Positions 26,148 to 40,032 of a stretch of 64,000 nt of DNA are shown here, piece after piece. The notes below the pieces were generated by a model. The model searched no databases. It had not been told where the DNA came from and saw only the letters and a list, made by a program, of their open reading frames with translations. The position numbers were made by a program, and so were the translations under genes. Location: contig NW_027476360.1 of assembly GCF_051020955.1 (NCBI RefSeq), positions 216,416-280,415 of the forward strand. The letters run 5' to 3'. The DNA is from Megalopta genalis. Lineage: Eukaryota; Arthropoda; Insecta; Hymenoptera; Halictidae. Position 1 is the first letter of the stretch, and every line of letters begins with the position of its first letter.

Positions 26148-26751
26148 GTATTTGAATCTAAATCATGTGTTTCGCATGAATTTGAAGCTAACTGTTTGTT
26201 CCGCCTGCATTTGAAACTATATGACTTATATTGCAAGTATTTGAAGCTAAATCATTTGTTTCGCATTGATTTGAGGCTGACTCGTTTGTTTCACATGGAT
26301 TTGAAGCTAAGCCTTCAACTTCGCATTGATTTGAAGCTAAATCATGTGTTTCGCATGAATTTGAAGCTAACTGTGTGTTCCGCCTGCATTTGAAGCTATA
26401 TCACTTATATCGCAAGTATTTGAAGCTAAATCATTTGTTTCGCATGGATTTGAAGCTAAATCATTTGTTTCGCATGGATTTGAAGATATCTCGTTCGTTT
26501 GGTCTGCATTTGAAGCTATTACATTTATATCGCAAGTATTTGAATCTAAATCATGTGTTTCGCTCGGATTTGAAGCTAAGCCTTCTACTTCGCATGATTT
26601 GAAGCTAAATCATGTTTATCACAAGTATCTGAATCTAAAGCATTTGTTGCGCTTGGATTTGAAGATAAGCCTTCTACTTCGCATTGATTTGAAGCTAAAT
26701 CTTGTGTTTCGCATGGATTTGAAGCTAACTCATTTGTTTGGCCTGCATTTG
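26148..26751. repeat. 604-bp segment, copy A (offset 3,107 bp)
   Basis: Matches 29255-29858. It shares CTAACTGTGTGTTCCGCC, the doubled AAATCATTTGTTTCGC units and one perfect CATGATTT/AAATCATG inverted repeat. It diverges at GAAGCTATAT against GAAACTATTT. Confidence 0.8.
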
Positions 26752-27011
26752 AAGCTATATCACTTATATCGCGAGCATTTGAAGCTAAATCATTCGTTTT
26801 GCATGGATTTGAAGCTAAACCTTCTACATCACATTGATTTGAAGCAAAATCATGTGTTTCGCTTGGATTTGAAGCAAACTCGTATGTTTCGCATGGAGTT
26901 GAAGGTAAAACATGTATAAAACAAGTATTTCAAGCTAAACTATTCTTTTCGCATGGATTTGAAGCTAAGCCTTCTCCTTCGAATTGATTTGAAGCTAAAT
27001 CATGTGTTTCG

Positions 27012-27790
27012 AATGAATTTGAAGCTAACTGTTTGTTCCGCCTGCATTTGAAGCTATATCACTTATATCGCAAGTATTTGAAGCTAAATCATTTGTTTCG
27101 CATGGATTTGAAGCTAAATCATTTGTTTCGCATGGATTTGAAGCTAAGCCTTTAACTTCGCATTGATTTGAAGTTAAATCATGTGTTTCGCTCGGATTTG
27201 AAGCTAAGCCTTCTACTTCGCATGATTTGAAGCTAAATCATGTTTATCACAAGTATCTGAATCTAAAACATTTCTTGCGCTCGGATTTGAAGCTAAGCCT
27301 TCTACTTCGCACGATTTAAAGATAAATCATGTTTATCAAAAGTATCTGAATCTATACCATTTGTTTCGCTTGGATTTGAAGCTAAACCATTTCTTACGCA
27401 TGCATATTAAGCTAAACCATGTGTTTCGCATGAATTTGTAGCTAAATCGTGTGTTTCGCATGGATTTGAAGCTAACTCGATTTTATCCCCTGTGGTTGAA
27501 GCTATATCACTTATGTCGCAATTATCTAAAGGTAAATCACTTGTTTCTCCTGTATTTGGAGATAATCCTACTACTTCGCATGGATTTGAAGCTAACTCGT
27601 ATGTTTCGCATGCAGTTGAAGCTAAATCACGTATATCACAAGTATTTGAAGCTAAGCCTTCTACTTCGCATGGATTTGATGCTAAATCTTGTGTTTCTCA
27701 TGGATTTGAAGATAACTCGTTTGTTCCGCCTGCATTTGAAGCTATATGACTTATATCGCAAGTATTTGAAGCTAAATCATTTGTTTCGCA
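27012..27790. repeat. 779-bp segment, copy B (offset 3,766 bp)
   Basis: Second copy of 23246-24024. It shares ATTTTATCCCCTGTGG and the surrounding irregular units. Confidence 0.83.
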
Positions 27791-28499
27791 TTGATTTGAA
27801 GCTGACTCGTTTGTTTCGCATGGATTTGAAGCTAAGCCTTTAACTTCGCATTGATTTGAAGCTAAATCATGTGTTTCGCATGAATTTGAAGCTAACTGTT
27901 TGTTCCGCCAGCATTTGAAGCTATATCACTTATATCGCAAGTATTTGAAGCTAAATCATGTGTTTCACATGGATTTAAAGCTAAGCCTTTAACTTCGCAT
28001 TGATTTGAAGCTAAATCATGTGTTTCGCATGAATTTGAAGATAACTCGTTCGTTAGGTCTGCATTTGAAGCTATTTCATTTCTAACGCAAGTATTTGAAT
28101 CTAAATCATGTGTTTCGCTCGGATTTGAAGATAAACCTTCTACTTCGCATGATTTGAAGCTAAATCATGTTTATCACAATAAACTGAATCTATACCATTT
28201 GTGTCGCTTGGATTTGAAGCTAAGCCTTCTACGTCGCACTGATTTGAAGCTAAATCATGTGTTTCGCATTAATTTGAAGATAACTCGTTCGTTCGTCTGC
28301 ATTTCAAGTTATTTCATATATATCGCAGGTATTTGAATCTAAATCATGTGTTTCGCATGAATTTGAAGCTAACTGTTTGTTCCGCCTGCATTTGAAGCTA
28401 TATGACTTATATCGCAAGTATTTGAAGCTAAATCATTTGTTTCGCATTGATTTGAGGCTGACTCGTTTGTGTCGCATGGATTTGAAGCTAAGCCTTTAA

Positions 28500-29154
28500 C
28501 TTCGCATTGATTTGAAGCTATATCATGTGTTTCGCATGAATTTGAAGCTAACTGTGTATTCCGCCTGCATTTGAAGCTATATCACTAATATCGCAAGTAT
28601 TTGAAGCTAAATCATTTTTTTCGCATGGATTTGAAGCTAAATCATTTGTTTCGCATGGATTTGAAGATATCTCGTTCGTTTGGTCTGCATTCGAAGCTAT
28701 TTCATTTATATCGCAAGTATTTGAATCTAAACCATGTGTTTCGCTCGGATTTGAAGCTAAGCCTTCTACTTCGCATGATTTGAAGCTAAATCATGTTTAT
28801 CACAAGTATCTGAATCTAAAGCATTTGTTGCGCTTGGATTTGAAGATAAGCCTTCTACTTCGCATTGATTTGAAGCTAAATCTTGTGTTTCGCATGGATT
28901 TGAAGCTAACTCATTTGTTTGGCCTGCATTTGAAACTATTTCATTTATATCGCAAGTATTTGAATCTAAATCATGTGTTTCGCTCGGATTTGAAGATAAT
29001 CCTTCTACTTCGCATGATTTGAAGCTAAATCATGTTTATCACAATTATCTGAATCTATACCATTTGTTTCGCTTGGATTTGAAGCTAAGCCTTCTACGTC
29101 GCACTGATTTGAAGCTAAATCTTATGTTCCGCATGGATTTGAAGCTGACTCGTT
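28500..29154. repeat. About 650-bp segment duplicated at 29.43-30.08 kb (offset 926 bp)
   Basis: Positions up to 29154 match those up to 30080. The pair separates at CGTTTTCTTCG against CGTTTGTTTCG. The left edge is gradual, with several substitutions (for example ACTAATATC/ACTTATATC), so its start is approximate. Confidence 0.7.
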
Positions 29155-29254
29155 TTCTTCGCCTGCATTTGATGCTAAATCATGTATATCACAGGTATTT
29201 GAAGCTAAACCATTTGTTTCGCAAGGATTCGAAGCTAAGCCTTCCACTTCGCAT

Positions 29255-29858
29255 TGATTTGAATCTAAATCATGTGTTTCGCATGAATTTGAAGCTAACT
29301 GTTTGTTCCGCCTGCATTTGAAACTATATGACTTATATCGCAAGTATTTGAAGCTAAATCATTTGTTTCGCATTGATTTGAGGCTGACTCGTTTGTTTCA
29401 CATGGATTTGAAGCTAAGCCTTCAACTTCGCATTGATTTGAAGCTAAATCATGTGTTTCGCATGAATTTGAAGCTAACTGTGTGTTCCGCCTGCATTTGA
29501 AGCTATATCACTTATATCGCAAGTATTTGAAGCTAAATCATTTGTTTCGCATGGATTTGAAGCTAAATCATTTGTTTCGCATGGATTTGAAGATATCTCG
29601 TTCGTTTGGTCTGCATTTGAAGCTATTTCATTTATATCGCAAGTATTTGAATCTAAATCATGTGTTTCGCTCGGATTTGAAGCTAAGCCTTCTACTTCGC
29701 ATGATTTGAAGCTAAATCATGTTTATCACAAGTATCTGAATCTAAAGCATTTGTTGCGCTTGGATTTGAAGATAAGCCTTCTACTTCGCATTGATTTGAA
29801 GCTAAATCTTGTGTTTCGCATGGATTTGAAGCTAACTCATTTGTTTGGCCTGCATTTG
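29255..29858. repeat. 604-bp segment, copy B (offset 3,107 bp)
   Basis: Second copy of 26148-26751. Part of it also matches 28.5-29.15 kb at an offset of 926 bp, so this block was duplicated more than once. Confidence 0.8.
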
Positions 29859-30200
29859 AAACTATTTCATTTATATCGCAAGTATTTGAATCTAAATCAT
29901 GTGTTTCGCTCGGATTTGAAGATAATCCTTCTACTTCGCATGATTTGAAGCTAAATCATGTTTATCACAATTATCTGAATCTATACCATTTGTTTCGCTT
30001 GGATTTGAAGCTAAGCCTTCTACGTCGCACTGATTTGAAGCTAAATCTTATGTTCCGCATGGATTTGAAGCTGACTCGTTTGTTTCGCATGGAGTTGAAG
30101 CTAAGCCTTTAACTTCGCATTGATTTGAAGATAAATCATGTGTTTCGCATGAATTTGAAGCTAACTGTTCGTTCCGCCTGCATTTGAAGCTATATCACTT

Positions 30201-33200
30201 ATATCGCAGGTATTGGAGGATAAATCAATTGTTTGGCATGGATTTGAAGCTGACTCGTTTGTTTGGCACGGATTTGAAGCTAAGCCTTTAACTACGCATT
30301 GATTTGAAGCTACATCATGTGTTTCGCTTGGATGTGAAGCTAACTCGTTTGTTCCGCATGCAGTTGAAGCTAAATCATGTATATCACAAGTATTTGGAGC
30401 TAAACCATTTGTTTCGTATGGATTCGAAGATAAGCCTACTACTTCGCATTGAATTGAAGCTAAATCATGTGTTTCGCATGGATTTGAAGCTAACACGTTT
30501 GTTTCGCACGCTATTGACGCTAAATCATGTATATCACAAGTATTTGAAGCTAAACAATCTGTTTCGTGTGGATTCGGAGATCAGCCTTGTACTTCGCATT
30601 GATTTGAAGCTAAATCAGATCTTTCGCTTGAATTTGAAGCTAACTCGATGGTTTCGCATGCAGTTGAAGCTAAATCATGTATAAAACAAGTATTTGAAGC
30701 TAAACCATTTGTTTCGCATGGATTTGAATCTAAGCCTTCTACTTCGCACTGATTCGAATCTGAATCATGTGTTTCGCTTGAATTTGAAGCTAACACGTCT
30801 GTTTCACATGTAGTTGTAGCTAAATCATGTATAAAACAAGTATTTGAAGCTGAACGATTTCATTCGCATGAATATAAAGCCAAACCATGTGTTTCGAATG
30901 AATTTGTAGCTAAATCATGTGTTTCGCATGGATTTGAAGCTAACTCGTTGGATTTGCATGCAGTTGAAGCAAAATCACGCATATCACAAGTATTTGAAGC
31001 TAAACCATTTGATTCGCATGGATTCGAAGATCAGCCTTCTACATCGCATTGATTTGAAGCTAAATCATGAGTTTCGCTTGGATTTGAAGCTAAATCATGT
31101 GTTTTGAATGTATTTGAAGCTAACTCGTTTGTGTCGCTTGCATTTGAAGCTATATCACTTATATTCGCAAGTATTTGAAGCTAAACCATTCGTTTCGCAT
31201 GATTTCGAAGATCAGCCTTCTACTTCGCATTCATTTGAAGCTGAATAATGTGTTTCGCTTGTAATTGAAGTTATCTCGTTTGTTTCGCACGCAGTTGAAG
31301 ATAAATCATGTATATCACAAGTATTTGAATCTAAACCATTTGATCCGCATGGATTTGAAGCTAAGCATTCTACTTCGCATTGATTTGAGGGTAAGTCATG
31401 TGTTTCGCATGGATTTGAAGCTAAACCATTTGATCCGCATGGATTTGAATCTAAGCCTTCTACGTCGCATTGATTTGAAGCAGAATCATGTGTTTCGCTT
31501 GTATTTGAAGCTAACTCGTTTGATTCGCACGCAGTTGAAGATAAATCATATATACCACAAGTATTTGAAGCTAAACCATTTGATTCGCATGGATTTGAAG
31601 ATAAGCCTTCTACGTCGCATTGATTTGAATCTGAATCATGTGATTCCTTTGGAATTGAAGCTTCGTCGTTTCTTTCTCATGCTGTTGAAGCTAAATCGTG
31701 TATATCACAAGTATTTGAAGCTAAATGATTTGTTTCGCATGGATTTGAAGCTAAGCCTTCTACTTCGCATTGATTTGATTCTAAATCATGTGTTTCGCTT
31801 GGATTTGAAGCAAACACGTTTGTTTCGCATGCTGTTGAAGCTAAATCATGTATATCACAAGTATTTGGAACTAAATAATCTGTTTCGTGTGGATTCGAAG
31901 ATCAGCCTTCTACTTCGCATTGATTTGAAACTAAATCATGTGTTTCGCTTGGATTTGAAGCTTACTCGTTCGTTTCGCCTGCATTTGAAGCAAAATCATG
32001 TATATCACAAGTAGTTGGTGCTAAACCAATTGATTCGCATGCAGTTGAAGATAAATCATGTTCATCACATGTATTTGAAGCTGAACCATATGTTTCGCAT
32101 GGATTCGATGATAAGCCTTCTACTTCGTATTGAATTGAAGTTAAATTATGTATTTCGCATGGATTTGAAGCTAACACGTTTGTTTCGCATGCTGTTGAAG
32201 CTAAATCATGTATATCACAAGTATTTGAAGCTAAACAATCTGTTCCGTGTGGATTCGGAGATCAGCCTTCTACTTCGCATTGATTTGAAGCTAAATCATA
32301 TGTTTCGCTTGGATTTGAAGCTAACTCGTTTGTTTCGCATGCAGTTGAAGCTAAATCATGTATAAAACAAGTGTTTGAAGCTAAACCATTTGTTTCGCAT
32401 GGATTTGAAGCTAAGCCTTCCACTTCGCGTTGACTTGATGCTAAATTATGTTTCTCGCTTGGATTTGAAGCTAACACGTTTGTTTCGCATGCTGTTGAAG
32501 CTAAATCATGTATATCACACGTATTTGAAGCTAAATAATCTGTTTCGTGTGCAGTTGAAGCTATATCATAAATATCACAAGTATTTGGAGCTACAACTTT
32601 TGATTCGCACGGATTTGAAGCTAAGCCTTCTACTTCGCATTGATTTGAAGCTGAATCATGTGTTTCGCTTGTATTTGAAGCTGACTCGTTTGTTTCGCAT
32701 ACTGTTGAAGCCAAATCATGTATAACACAAGTATTTGAGCCTAACTCATTTGTTTCGCATGGATTCGAAGATCAGCCATCTACTTCGCATTTATTTGAAT
32801 CTAAATCATGTGTTTCGCATGGATTTGATGCTAACTCGTTTGTTTCGCATGCAGTTGAAGCCAAATCATGTACATAATAAGTATTTGCAGCTAATGAAAT
32901 TGATTCGCATGGATTTCAAACTAAGCCTTCTACTTCGCATTGATTTGCAACTAAATCATGTGTTTCGCATGGATTTGAAGCTAGATCGTTGTTTTCGCAT
33001 GCAGTTGACGCTAAATCATGTATAAAACAAGTATTTGAAGCCAGACCATTCGTTTCGCATGCATTTGAAGCTAAGCCTTCTACTTCGCATGAATTGGTAG
33101 CTAAATCACGTGTTTGGCTTGGATTTGAAGCTAACTCGTTTGTTTCGCATGCAGTTGAACCTAAATCATGTATATCACAAGTATCTGAAGCTAAACCATT

Positions 33201-35845
33201 TGTTTCGCATGGCTTAGAAGATAATCCGACTACTTCGCATTGATTTGAAGCTAAATCATGTGTTTTACATGGATTTGAAGCTATGCCTTCAACTTCGTAT
33301 TGATTTGAAGCTAAATCGTGTGTCGCGTGGATTTGAAGCTAACTCGTTTGTTTCGGCAGCATTTGAAGCTATATCACTTATATTCGCAAGTATCTGAAGC
33401 TAAACCATTTGTTTCGCATGGCTTTCAAGATAATCCTTCTACTTGGCATTAATTTGAAGCAAAATCATGTGATTCGCATGGATTTGAAGCTAACGCATTT
33501 GTGTCCCCTGCATTTGAAGCAATTTCATTTAAACCGAAAGTATTTGAAGGTAAATCATTTGCTTCGCGTGGATTTGAAGCTAAGCAATATACTTCGCACG
33601 AATTTGAAGCTAAATCATGTGTTTCGCTTGGATTTGAAGCTAACTCGTTTGTTTCGCATGCAGTTGAAGCTAAATCATGTATATCACAAGTATTTGAATC
33701 TAAACCATTTGTTTCGCATGGATTTGATGCTATGCCATCTACTTCGCTTTTATTTGAAACTGAATCATGTGTTTCTATTGAATGTGAAGCTGACACGTTT
33801 GCTTCACATGCAGTTGAAGCTAAATCATGTATATCACAATTATTTGAAGCTAAACCACTTGTTTCGCATGGATTTCAAAATAAGCCTTCTACTTCGCATT
33901 GATTTTAATCTAAATCATCTGTTTCGGACGTATTTAAAGCTATCTCGTTTGTTTCGCATGCAGTTGAAGATAAATCATGTATATCACAAGTATTTGAAGC
34001 TAATCCATTTGTTTCGCGTGGATTCGAAGATCAGCCTTCTACTTCGCATTGATTTGAAGTTAAATCATATGTTTCGCATGGATTTGAAGCTAATCGTTTG
34101 TATCGCATGCAGTTGAAGCTAAATCATGTATATCACAAGTATTTGAATCTAAACCATTTGTTTCGCATGGATTTGATGCTATGCCATCTACTTCGCTTTT
34201 ATTTGAAACTGAATCATGTGTTTCTATTGAATGTGAAGCTGACACGTTTGCTTCACATGCAGTTGAAGCTAAATCATGTATATCACAAGTATTCGAAGCT
34301 GAACCATTTGTTTCGCATGAATATCAGGCTAAAGCATGTGTTTGGAATGAATTTGAAGCTAAATCTTGTGTTTCGCATAGATTTGGAGATAACTCGTTTG
34401 TTACGCATGCAGTTGAAGGTGAATCATGTATATCCCAAGTATTTGAAGCTCAACCATTTGATTCGCATGGATTTGAAGATAAGCCTTCTACTTCGCATTG
34501 ATTTTAATCTAAATCATGTGTTTCGCACGGATTGAAAGCTATCTCGTTTGTTTCACATGCAGTTGAAGATAATTCATGTATATCACAGATATTTGAAGCT
34601 AAACCATTTGTTTCGCATGGATTCGAAGATAAGCCTTCTAAATCGCCTTGATTTCAAGCTAAATCATGTGTTTCGCATGGATTTGAAGCTAACTCGCTAG
34701 TTTTGCATGCTGTTGAAGCTTATTCATGTACATCACAAGTATTTGAAGCTAAACCATTTGTTTCGCAAGGATTCGAAGATCAGCCTTCTACTTCGCATTG
34801 ATAAGAAGCTAAATCATGTGTTTCGCATGGGTTTGAAGCTAACTCGTTCGTTTCACATGCAGTTGAAGCTAAATCATCTATGTCACAAGTATTTGAAGCT
34901 AAACCATATGTTTCGCACGAATATCAGGCTAAACAATGTGTTTGGAATGAATTTGAAGCTAAATCATGTGTTTCGTATGGATTTGAAGCTAACTCGTTCG
35001 TTTCGCTTGCATTTGAAGCTAAATCATGCACATCACAAGTATTTGAAGCTGAACCACTTGTTTCGCATGGATTTGAAGATAAGCCTTCTACTTCGCATTG
35101 ATTTGAAGCTAAATCATGTGTTTCGCTTGGATTTCAAGCTAACTCGTTTGTTTCGCATGCAATTGAAGCTAAATCATGTATATCACAATTATTTAAAGCT
35201 AAACCATTTGATTCGCATGGATTTCAAAATAAGCCTTCTACTTCGCATTGATTTTAATCTAAATCATCTGTTTCGGATGGATTTAAAGCTATCTCGTTTT
35301 TTTCGCATGCAGTTGAAGATAAATCATGTATATCACAGGTATTTGAAGCTAAACCATTTGTTTCGCATGGATTCGAAAATAAGCCTTCTAAATCGCACTG
35401 ATGTCAAGCTAAATCATATGTTTCGCATAGATTTGAAGCTAACTCGCTAATTTTGCATGCTGTTGAAGCTTATTCATGTATATCACAAGTATTTGAAGCT
35501 AAACCATTTGTTTCGCAAGGATTCGAAGATCAGCCTTCTACTTCGCATTGATAAGAAGCTAACTCATGTGTTTCGCATGGATTTGAAGCTAACTCGTTAG
35601 TTTTGCATGCTGTTGAAGCTAAATCACGTATATCACAAGTATTTGAAGCTAAACCATTTGTTTCGCAAGGATACGAAGATCAGCCTTCTACTTCGCATTG
35701 ATAAGAAGCAAAATCATGTGTTTCGCATGGATTTGAAGCTAACTCGTTCGTTTCGCTTGCATTTGAAGCTAAATCATGCACATCACAAGTATTTGAAGCT
35801 GAACCACTTGTTTCGCATGGATTTGAAGATAAGCCTTCTACTTCG
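30201..35845. repeat. Zone 4: intermediate HOR array
   Basis: Units return to the five-type order, with mixed markers (GTATAAAACAAG, TCGTGTGGATTCGGAG, CATGAATATCAGGC). A 449-bp-offset copy is visible: 33656-33839 matches 34105-34288, sharing TTTGATGCTATGCC and TCTATTGAATGTG. No gene is seen. Confidence 0.75.
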
Positions 35846-36231
35846 CATAGATTTGAAGCTAACTCATTTGTTACGCATGCAGTTGAAGCTGAATCATGTA
35901 TATCCCAAGTATTTGAAGCTCACCCATCTGATTCGCATGGATTTGAAGATAAGCCTTCTACTTCGCATTGATTTGAAGCGAAATCATGTGTTTCGCTTGG
36001 ATTTCAAGCTAACTCGTTTGTTTCGCATGCAATTGAAGCTAAATCATGTATATCCCAAGTATTTGAAGCTCAACAATTTGATTCGCATGGATTTCAAAAT
36101 AAGCCTTCTACTTCGCATTGATTTGAAGCGAAATCATGTGTTTCGCTTGGATTTCAAGCTAACTCGTTTGTTTCGCATGCAATTGAAGCTAAATAATGTA
36201 TCAAACAAGTATTTGAAGCTAAACCATTTGT

Positions 36232-38078
36232 TTCGCATGGATTCGAAGATCAGCCATCTACCTCGTATTGATTTAAAGCTAAATCATGTGTTTCGCAGGG
36301 ATTTGAAGCTAACTCGTTAGTTTTGCATGCTGTTGAAGCTAAATCATGTATATCACAAGTATTTGAAGCTAAACCTTTTGTTTCGCAAGGATACGAAGAT
36401 CAGTCTTCTACCTCGCATTGATAAGAAGCAAAATCATGTGTTTCGCATGGATTTGAAGCTAACTCGTTCGTTTCGCTTGCATTTGAAGCTAAATCATGCA
36501 CATCACAAGTTTTTGAAGCTGAACTACTTGTTTCGCATGGATTTGAAGATAAGCCTTCTACTTCGCATTGATTTGAAGCTAAATCATGTGTTTCGCTTGG
36601 ATTTCAAGCTAACTCGTTTGTTTCGCATGCAATTGAAGCTAAATCATGTATATCACAATTATTTGAAGCTAAACCATTTGATTCGCATGGATTTGAAGAT
36701 AAGCCTTCTACTTCTCATTGATTTTAATCTAAATCATCTGTTTCGGATGGATTTAAAGCTATCTCGTTTGTTTCGCATGCAGTTGAAGATAAATCATGTA
36801 TATCACAAGTATTTGAAGCTAATCCATTTGTTTCGCGTGGATTCGAAGATCAGCCTTCTTCTTCGCATTGATTTGAAGTTAAATCATATGTTTCGCATGG
36901 ATTTGAAGCTAATCGTTTGTATCGCATGCAGTTGAAGCTAAATCATGTATATCACAAGTATTTGAAGCTAAACCATTTGATTCGCATGGATTCGAAGATC
37001 AGCCATCTACCTCGTATTGATTTAAAGCTAAATCATGTGTTTCGCAGGGATTTGAAGCTAACTCGTTAGTTTTGCATGCTGTTGAAGCTAAATCATGTAT
37101 ATCACAAGTATTTGAAGCTAAACCTTTTGTTTCGCAAGGATACCAAGATCAGTCTTCTACTTCGCATTGATAAGAAGCAAAATCATGTGTTTCGCATGGA
37201 TTTGAAGCTAACTCGTTCGTTTCGCTTGCATTTGAAGCTAAATCATGCACATCACAAGTTTTTGAAGCTGAACCACTTGTTTCGCATGGATTTGAAGATA
37301 AGCCTTCTACTTCGCATTGATTTGAAGCTAAATCATGTGTTTCGCTTGGATTTCAAGCTAACTCGTTTGTTTCGCATGCAATTGAAGCTAAATCATGTAT
37401 ATCACAATTATTTGAAGCTAAACCATTTGATTCGCATGGATTTGAAGATAAGCCTTCTACTTCTCATTGATTTTAATCTAAATCATCTGTTTCGGATGGA
37501 TTTAAAGCTATCTCGTTTGTTTCGCATGCAGTTGAAGATAAATCATGTATATCACAAGTATTTGAAGCTAATCCATTTGTTTCGCGTGGATTCGAAGATC
37601 AGCCTTCTTCTTCGCATTGATTTGAAGTTAAATCATATGTTTCGCATGGATTTGAAGCTAATCGTTTGTATCGCATGCAGTTGAAGCTAAATCATGTATA
37701 TCACAAGTATTTGAAGCTAAACCATTTGATTCGCATGGATTCGAAGATCAGCCATCTACCTCGTATTGATTTAAAGCTAAATCATGTGTTTCGCAGGGAT
37801 TTGAAGCTAACTCGTTAGTTTTGCATGCTGTTGAAGCTAAATCATGTATATCACAAGTATTTGAAGCTAAACCTTTTGTTTCGCAAGGATACGAAGATCA
37901 GTCTTCTACTTCGCATTGATAAGAAGCAAAATCATGTGTTTCGCATGGATTTGAAGCTAGCTCGTTCGTTTCGCTTGCATTTGAAGCTAAATCATGCACA
38001 TCACAAGTATTTGAAGCTGAACCACTTGTTTCGCATGGATTTGAAGATAAGCCTTCTACTTCGCATTGATTTGAAGCG
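36232..38078. repeat. 749-bp secondary tandem repeat, about 2.5 copies
   Basis: Blocks at about 36232, 36981 and 37730 match at an offset of 749 bp. One base short of 25 units, each contains the 29-bp unit GAAGCTAATCGTTTGTATCGC. Private markers are GTTAGTTTTGCATGCTG, GGATACGAAGATCAGTC and ATTGATAAGAAGC. A 300-bp copy of the start follows near 38080. The same structure repeats at about 41147-42740 within block B. Confidence 0.85.
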
Positions 38079-38704
38079 AAATCATGTGTTTCGCAGGGAT
38101 TTGAAGCTAACTCGTTAGTTTTGCATGCTGTTGAAGCTAAATCATGTATATCACAAGTATTTGAAGCTAAACCTTTTGTTTCGCAAGGATACGAAGATCA
38201 GTCTTCTACTTCGCATTGATAAGAAGCAAAATCATGTGTTTCGCATGGATTTGAAGCTAACTCGTTCGTTTCGCTTGCATTTGAAGCTAAATCATGCACA
38301 TCACAAGTATTTGAAGCTGAACCACTTGTTTTGCATGGATTTGAAGATAAGCCTTCTACTTCGCATTGATTTGAAGCTAAATCATGTGTTTCGCATGGAT
38401 TTGAAGCTAACTCGTTTGTATCGCATGCAGTTGAAGCTAAATCATGTATATCACAATTATTTGAAGCTAAACCACTTGATTCGCATGGATTTCAAAATAA
38501 GCCTTCTACTTCGCATTGATTTTAATCTAAATCATCTGTTTCGGACGTATTTAAAGCTATCTCGTTTGTTTCGCATGCAGTTGAAGATAAATCATGTATA
38601 TCACAAGTATTTGAAGCTAATCCATTTGTTTCGCGTGGATTCGAAGATCAGCCTTCTTCTTCCCATTGATTTGAAGTTAAATCATATGTTTCGCATGGAT
38701 TTGA

Positions 38705-39620
38705 AGCTAATCGTTTGTATCGCATGCAGTTGAAGCTAAATCATGTATATCACAAGTATTTGAAGCTAAACCATTTGATTCGCATGGATTTGATGCTATG
38801 CCATCTACTTCGCTTTTATTGGAAACTGAATCATGTGTTTCTCTTGAATTTGAAGCTAACACTTTCGTTTCACATGCAGTTGAAGCTAAATCATGTACGT
38901 CACAAGTATTTGAAGCTGAACCATTTGTTTCGCACGAATATCAGGCTAAACCATGTGTTTGGAATGAATTTGAAGCTAAATCATGTGTTTCGCATAGATT
39001 TGAAGCTAACTCATTTGTTACGCATGCAGTTGAAGCTGAATCATGTATATCCCAAGTATTTGAAGCTCAACCATTTGATTCGCATGGATTTGAAGATAAG
39101 CCTTCTACTTCGCATTGATTTTAATCTAAATCATGTGTTTCGCATGCATTTGAAGCTAATCGTTTGTATCGCATGGAGTTGAAGCTAAATCATGTATATC
39201 ACAAGTATTTGAAGCTAAACCATTTGATTCGCATGGATTTGATGCTATGCCATCTACTTCGCTTTTATTTGAAACTGAATCATGTGTTTCTCTTGAATTT
39301 GATGCTAACACTTTCGTTTCACTTGCAGTTGAAGCTAAATCATGTATGTCACAAGTATTTGAAGCTGAACCATTTGTTTCGCACGAATATCAGGCTAAAC
39401 AATGTGTTTGGAATGAATTTGAAGCTAAATCATGTGTTTCGCATAGATTTGAAGCTAACTCGTTTGTTACGCATGCAGTTGAAGCTGAATCATGTATATC
39501 CCAAGTATTTGAAGCTCAACCATTTGATTCGCATGGATTTCAAAATAAGCCTTCTACTTCGCATTGATTTGAAGCGAAATCATGTGTTTCGCATGGATTT
39601 CAAGCTAACTCGTTAGTTTC
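38705..39620. repeat. 449-bp secondary tandem, about two copies
   Basis: The segment from about 38705 is followed by a copy at +449 bp (about 39154), with shared markers TTTGATGCTATGCC, CACGAATATCAGGC and GTATATCCCAAG. Both start after the 29-bp TAATCGTTTGTATCGC unit. The structure recurs at about 43620-44535 in block B. Confidence 0.78.
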
Positions 39621-40032
39621 GCATGCAATTGAAGCTAAATAATGTATCAAACAAGTATTTGAAGCTAAACCATTTGTTTCGCATGGATTCGAAGATCAGC
39701 CATCTACCTCGTATTGATTTAAAGCTAAATCATGTGTTTCGCATGGATTTGAAGATAACTCGTTTGTATCGCATGCAGTTGAAGCTAAATCATGTATATC
39801 ACAATTATTTGAAGCTAAACCATTTGATTTGCATGGATTTCAAAATAAGCCTTCTACTTCGCATTGATTTGAAGCTAAATCATGCGTTTCGCATGGATTT
39901 TAAGCTAACCCGTTGGTTTTGCCTGCATTTGAAGTTATATCACTCATATCGCAAATATCCGAATATAAATCATTTGTTTCTCATGTATTTGTAGCTAAGC
40001 CTTCTACATCGCATTGATTTGAGCTAAATCAT

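Larger units (their letters stand above)
22131..30200. repeat. Zone 3: divergent subfamily with irregular unit lengths
   Basis: A different mixture dominates here. Markers are TATATCACTTATATCGCAAG, CTAACTGTTTGTTCCGCCTG, CTCGTTCGTTTGGTCTGC and CGCTCGGATTTG, together with a 29-bp unit ending TTCGCATGATTT. Indels are frequent, so no reading phase stays open for long; most open stretches are under 130 codons. In several units type 5 reads CATGGATTT rather than CATTGATTT, for example near 23810 and 24205. It appears to be an older or separately evolving subfamily. Confidence 0.8.

Noticed and set aside
22131..30200. Intrinsic terminators or regulatory hairpins at the CATGATTT/AAATCATG dyads
   Set aside because: Arms are short and AT-rich, no T-run follows at a fixed distance, and no gene lies upstream.
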